DNA from: Dehalococcoidia bacterium
Lineage (GTDB): Bacteria; Chloroflexota; Dehalococcoidia; E44-bin15; DAOWNJ01
Direction: 5' to 3'
NCBI GenBank assembly: GCA_030642645.1
Contig: DAOWNJ010000051.1
Location: 1-7,166 of the forward strand
DNA: 7,166 nt
Shown here: piece by piece, positions 4,717 to 7,166 of the stretch
Position numbering within the stretch: the first letter of the stretch is position 1
How the letters are laid out: each line of letters opens with the position of its first letter
Position numbers and translations under genes: made by a program
Notes under the pieces: model-generated
What the model was told of the DNA's origin: nothing
The model's input: only the letters and a program-made list of their open reading frames with translations
The model's database searches: none

Positions 4717-6111
4717 ATGGCTATCACTCAAAAACTAAGGCCGTATCAAGCTGAGGTGGCGAGGGCCATCCTCAATAGCGTCCTCAATCGAAGAGGACTT
4801 ACCTTCTCGGTTGAGATCTCAAGGCAGGGGGGCAAGAATGAGCTCTCGGCACAGCTTGAGGTCCTTCTATTAACCCTCTTCATCGGCATCGGCGGAAACC
4901 TTATTAAGTGCTCCCCAACATTCAAGCCGCAGACCTTGATCAGCATGATGAGGCTGAAGGAAAGGCTCAATGATGTCGGATATGCCGATCTCTGGGTTCC
5001 TGAGCTTGGCTATATGGTGAGACTGGGGAAGGCGAGGGGGGTCTTTCTCTCAGCAGATGAACAGAGCAATGTTGTCGGTCAAACCGCCCATATCCTCCTC
5101 GAGGTGGACGAGAGCCAGGATGTGTCCAGGGAGAAGTATACCAAGGAGTTCAAGCCTATGGGAGCGGCAACAAATGTTACCACCGCCCTCTATGGAACAA
5201 CCTGGGATGACTCGACGCTTCTTGAGGAGGTAAAGCAGACCAACCTGGAGCTGGAGAGGAGGGATGGGATAAAGAGGCACTTCAGATACGACTGGCAGGA
5301 GGTAGCCAAATACAACCCGGATTACCTCCACTATGTCGAGGGGGAAAGGGAGAGGCTGGGGGAGAGCCATCCCCTTTTTCAGACCCAGTATGCCCTAAAG
5401 CCCATCCACGGCGGTGGCGGCTTCTTGAGCCCCCAGCAGAGGGCCCAGATGCAAGGAAGCCATCCCCGCTGCCATCAAAGGCAGGAAGGTCAAATTTATG
5501 TCGCCGGAATAGACCTTGCCGGGGAGGCGGAGGAGGGGGAGGATGCGGCACTCCGCGCCATAAGACCGGGGAGGGATTCCACCGTTGTCACCATAGGTGA
5601 GCTTGACTTCTCATTCTCAAATGAAGTGATAAGGGAGCCGAGGATAAGGATCGTGGAGCACTACTGGTGGACAGGAAAGCCCCACACCTCCCTCTACCCC
5701 CAGCTTGTGGACATATTGAAGAACCTCTGGGGATGTAGGAGGGTGGTTGTTGATGCCACCGGGGTCGGTGAGGGGGTGGCAAGCTTCCTTTCTAAAGCCC
5801 TGGGAAGGTCTGTGGTTGCCCCATTTCACTTCAGTCAACAGTCTAAATCAAGGCTCGGCTTTGAGCTCCTGGCAGCGATAAACTCTGGGAGGCTCAAGAT
5901 GTACTTACAAGATGGCTCACAGGAATATCGCGAGTTCTGGAATGAGATGGAGAGGGCCAAGAGCACCTTCAGGGCAAATCAGACGATGAATCTCTTCGTA
6001 GAAGCCTCCCAGGGCCACGATGACTTCCTCTCAAGCCTGGCACTCCTGGTGGAGGCAGCACACTATGCGCCGAGATCGGCAAAAGGAAGGGCGAGAGATG
6101 GAGGAGTTTGA
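4717..6111 (+). CDS. terL: Phage terminase large subunit (ATPase-nuclease)
   Basis: This 464-residue protein has the two-domain layout of large terminases, which cut concatemeric phage DNA and pump it into the prohead. The N-terminal ATPase domain has a Walker A-like SRQGGKNE at 35-42 (Lys40) and a Walker B LLEVDE at 127-132 (Asp131, Glu132), followed by a likely coupling segment LYGTTWDDS. The C-terminal RNase H-fold nuclease shows the three expected acidic positions: Asp266 (GIDLAG), Asp346 (VVDATGVGEG) and Asp435/436 (GHDDFLSSLAL). The acidic insert after Asp266 (GEAEEGEDAALRAI) precedes GRDSTVVTIGE. The start at ATG 4717 has only a weak ribosome binding site 4 bases after the previous stop, suggesting coupled translation. 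All key residues look intact, so nothing marks it as a dead remnant. Confidence is high for function, low for phage family. Confidence 0.92.
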   Translation: MAITQKLRPYQAEVARAILNSVLNRRGLTFSVEISRQGGKNELSAQLEVLLLTLFIGIGGNLIKCSPTFKPQTLISMMRLKERLNDVGYADLWVPELGYMVRLGKARGVFLSADEQSNVVGQTAHILLEVDESQDVSREKYTKEFKPMGAATNVTTALYGTTWDDSTLLEEVKQTNLELERRDGIKRHFRYDWQEVAKYNPDYLHYVEGERERLGESHPLFQTQYALKPIHGGGGFLSPQQRAQMQGSHPRCHQRQEGQIYVAGIDLAGEAEEGEDAALRAIRPGRDSTVVTIGELDFSFSNEVIREPRIRIVEHYWWTGKPHTSLYPQLVDILKNLWGCRRVVVDATGVGEGVASFLSKALGRSVVAPFHFSQQSKSRLGFELLAAINSGRLKMYLQDGSQEYREFWNEMERAKSTFRANQTMNLFVEASQGHDDFLSSLALLVEAAHYAPRSAKGRARDGGV

Positions 6112-6340
6112 ATATCGAGACGAAGGCTGCGAGCTTTTCCCCTCCTGCCTCTCTTGTCCCCTTCCTGTGTGCCGCTATGATGAGCCAAGGAGGAGGTGGG
6201 CAAAGGAGGCCAGAGACAGGGAGATATCGAGGCTCTACTACCAGGGGAAGAGCGCTGCGGAGCTCGCAAAAAGCTTCGGCGTGAGCAAGAGGACAATATA
6301 CAGAATCATTGGGGAGTTTGAAAAAGGAGGTATCTCTTGA
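6098..6340 (+). CDS. Cys4 motif plus helix-turn-helix protein, 80 residues
   Basis: ATG 6098 is preferred over in-frame ATGs at 6020 and 6065 because AAGGAAGGG at 6083-6091 lies 6 bases upstream and the product then starts just before the conserved-looking part. Residues 11-25 hold C-x5-C-x2-C-x4-C (GCELFPSCLSCPLPVCRYDEP region), a likely zinc site. Residues 52-71 form a resolvase/sigma-like helix-turn-helix (SAAELAKSFGVSKRTIYRII) preceded by a basic helix. The protein is soluble and probably binds DNA. It overlaps the terminase end by 14 bases and its TGA overlaps the portal start as TTGA, placing it strictly inside the packaging operon. It could be a small-terminase analogue moved behind terL, or a late-gene regulator. 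Neither is proven by sequence. Confidence 0.82.
   Translation: MEEFEYRDEGCELFPSCLSCPLPVCRYDEPRRRWAKEARDREISRLYYQGKSAAELAKSFGVSKRTIYRIIGEFEKGGIS
6324..6330 (+). promoter_or_regulatory. Ribosome binding site that fixes the portal TTG start
   Basis: AAGGAGG is a full-strength Shine-Dalgarno sequence placed 6 bases before TTG 6337. The next in-frame ATG (6373) has no comparable site, so the TTG is the likely start. Confidence 0.75.
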
Positions 6341-7166
6341 ATAACCTTACTATTCCTCAGCAGATATCAAGAATGGACCTGGATCGCATGAGGGTCTATC
6401 GGGAGAACCTGGACTTCTATAACGGGCTTCAATGGCCTGGCGGCTATCGGCGCCGGGAGAGGCAGATAACATTCAACTATGCGAAGGTTTTCATCGACAA
6501 GGTAACGAGCTACCTGATGAGCGGGCTCAACTTCTCCGTCGAGCCCCGAGACACGACGCCTGAGGCAAGGGAGAGGGCGAGAGGGGCGGAGGAGGCCCTG
6601 TATAGGGTATACGATGCCAATAACCTGGAGCAGCTCGACTTCGATACCGAGCTCGACACCGCTATCCTTGGTGACGGCTGCTTCAAGGTTACCTGGGACC
6701 CCCAGGAGCACCGGGTAAGGGTATCGGCCCCTGATGTCCAGGGGCTATTTGCCTGGTGGGTTGGAGACGATGTCTCCAGGGTATGGCGGGTGTCATCGAG
6801 CTACCAAATATCTGCCGATGAGGTCGAGCTTCTTTACGGGGTAAGGGCACCAGGCCAGAAAAGGGAATTGACCGTGGTCGAGGTATGGACGGCAAGGGAT
6901 TTTGAGCTCTGGATAGACAACGCCCTTTTTGAGCAAAAGCCAAACCCCTATGGCTTTATCCCGTTCGTCATCTATCCGAACCTGAGGGAGCCTAAGAAGT
7001 TCTGGGGGGTATCGGATATACCATCGATAAAGGAGCCGGCGAGGGAGCTTAACCGGGCACTCTCACAGCTCTCCATGATACTCGAGCTTTCCGGTAACCC
7101 CATCGCAGTCCTTGAGAATGTGGAGAATGCTGAGGACATCGCTGTCCAGCCGGGGGCTGTGTGGGA
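6337..7166 (+). CDS. Phage portal protein (partial, N-terminal 276 residues)
   Basis: An open frame without stops runs from TTG 6337 to the right edge. The TTG overlaps the previous gene's TGA. The product resembles SPP1 gp6-like portal proteins, the dodecameric ring at the capsid vertex through which the terminase drives DNA. Matching features are an N-terminal YRENLDFYNGLQWPGG (21-36), TFNYAKVFIDKVTSYLMSG, LDTAILGDGCFKVTWD, and IPFVIYPNLREPKKFWGVSDI (208-228) followed by a long helix ending SGNPIAVLENV (252-262). This last block is the conserved mid-protein segment of such portals. Full-length members are usually 400-500 residues, so perhaps 55-65% is visible. The order terL, small ORF, portal is standard head-gene order; protease, scaffold and capsid genes would be expected next. 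Confidence 0.88.
   Translation, partial: MNNLTIPQQISRMDLDRMRVYRENLDFYNGLQWPGGYRRRERQITFNYAKVFIDKVTSYLMSGLNFSVEPRDTTPEARERARGAEEALYRVYDANNLEQLDFDTELDTAILGDGCFKVTWDPQEHRVRVSAPDVQGLFAWWVGDDVSRVWRVSSSYQISADEVELLYGVRAPGQKRELTVVEVWTARDFELWIDNALFEQKPNPYGFIPFVIYPNLREPKKFWGVSDIPSIKEPARELNRALSQLSMILELSGNPIAVLENVENAEDIAVQPGAVW

Noticed and set aside
6020..6097. Earlier ATG starts (6020, 6065) for the Cys4-HTH gene
   Set aside because: They would overlap the terminase nuclease codons for 47-92 bases, lack a good ribosome binding site, and add a Trp/His/Arg-rich segment that reads like terL in a shifted frame.
6367..6943. Minus-strand open frames over the right end
   Set aside because: The + strand frame is open throughout and has portal-family motifs; the minus frames show no family features.
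1..7166. CRISPR arrays, tRNA or rRNA genes, insertion sequences, toxin-antitoxin pairs
   Set aside because: No short regular repeats, no tRNA cloverleaf, no transposase motifs and no recognisable toxin or antitoxin gene were seen on either strand.

Overview
The window joins two blocks read entirely on the + strand. Positions 1-3907 carry bacterial metabolic genes and positions ~4006-7166 carry the start of a tailed-phage DNA packaging/head module. AGG (Arg) and ATA (Ile) codons are frequent in both blocks, so base and codon use do not mark the phage block as a recent arrival. FadE-type acyl-CoA dehydrogenase subunits and a YqeK ending in a HPATVEARN motif suggest a Chloroflexota (Dehalococcoidia-like) or similar anaerobic/sediment bacterium. 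That is an inference from protein style, not a proven assignment.

Region 1 (1-2945) holds three acyl-CoA dehydrogenase (ACAD) genes. The first, cut by the left edge, and the second are tandem copies of one alpha-type subunit: positions 1-558 match 1221-1778 at 511 of 558 bases. The third is a diverged beta-type subunit. Neither type has the usual C-terminal catalytic Glu. The alpha copies keep a Glu at the alternative isovaleryl-CoA/long-chain dehydrogenase position and the beta subunit has Ala there. This is the pattern of alpha2beta2 heteromeric FadE enzymes with one active site per heterodimer. A perfect 16-bp hairpin closes the block at 2962-2995.

Region 2 (3014-3907) is a two-gene unit, a HIT protein followed with zero spacing by a YqeK-type HD hydrolase. 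Both families act on nucleotide conjugates such as dinucleoside polyphosphates.

Region 3 (3908-7166) begins with a short non-coding stretch containing a good sigma70-type promoter: TTGACT, 17 bp, TATTCT. Its spacer holds a near-palindrome resembling the Gram-positive LexA (SOS) box. Six tightly packed, mostly overlapping genes follow: a 44-aa ORF, a 109-aa helical protein, a 74-aa protein with a C-terminal membrane helix, the large terminase, an 80-aa Cys4-plus-HTH protein, and a TTG-initiated portal protein that runs off the right edge. No integrase, phage repressor or recognised small terminase lies between yqeK and this module. A prophage, a prophage remnant or a gene-transfer-agent-like cluster are all possible. 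The most interesting candidate here is this apparently damage-controlled packaging operon directly behind a housekeeping unit.
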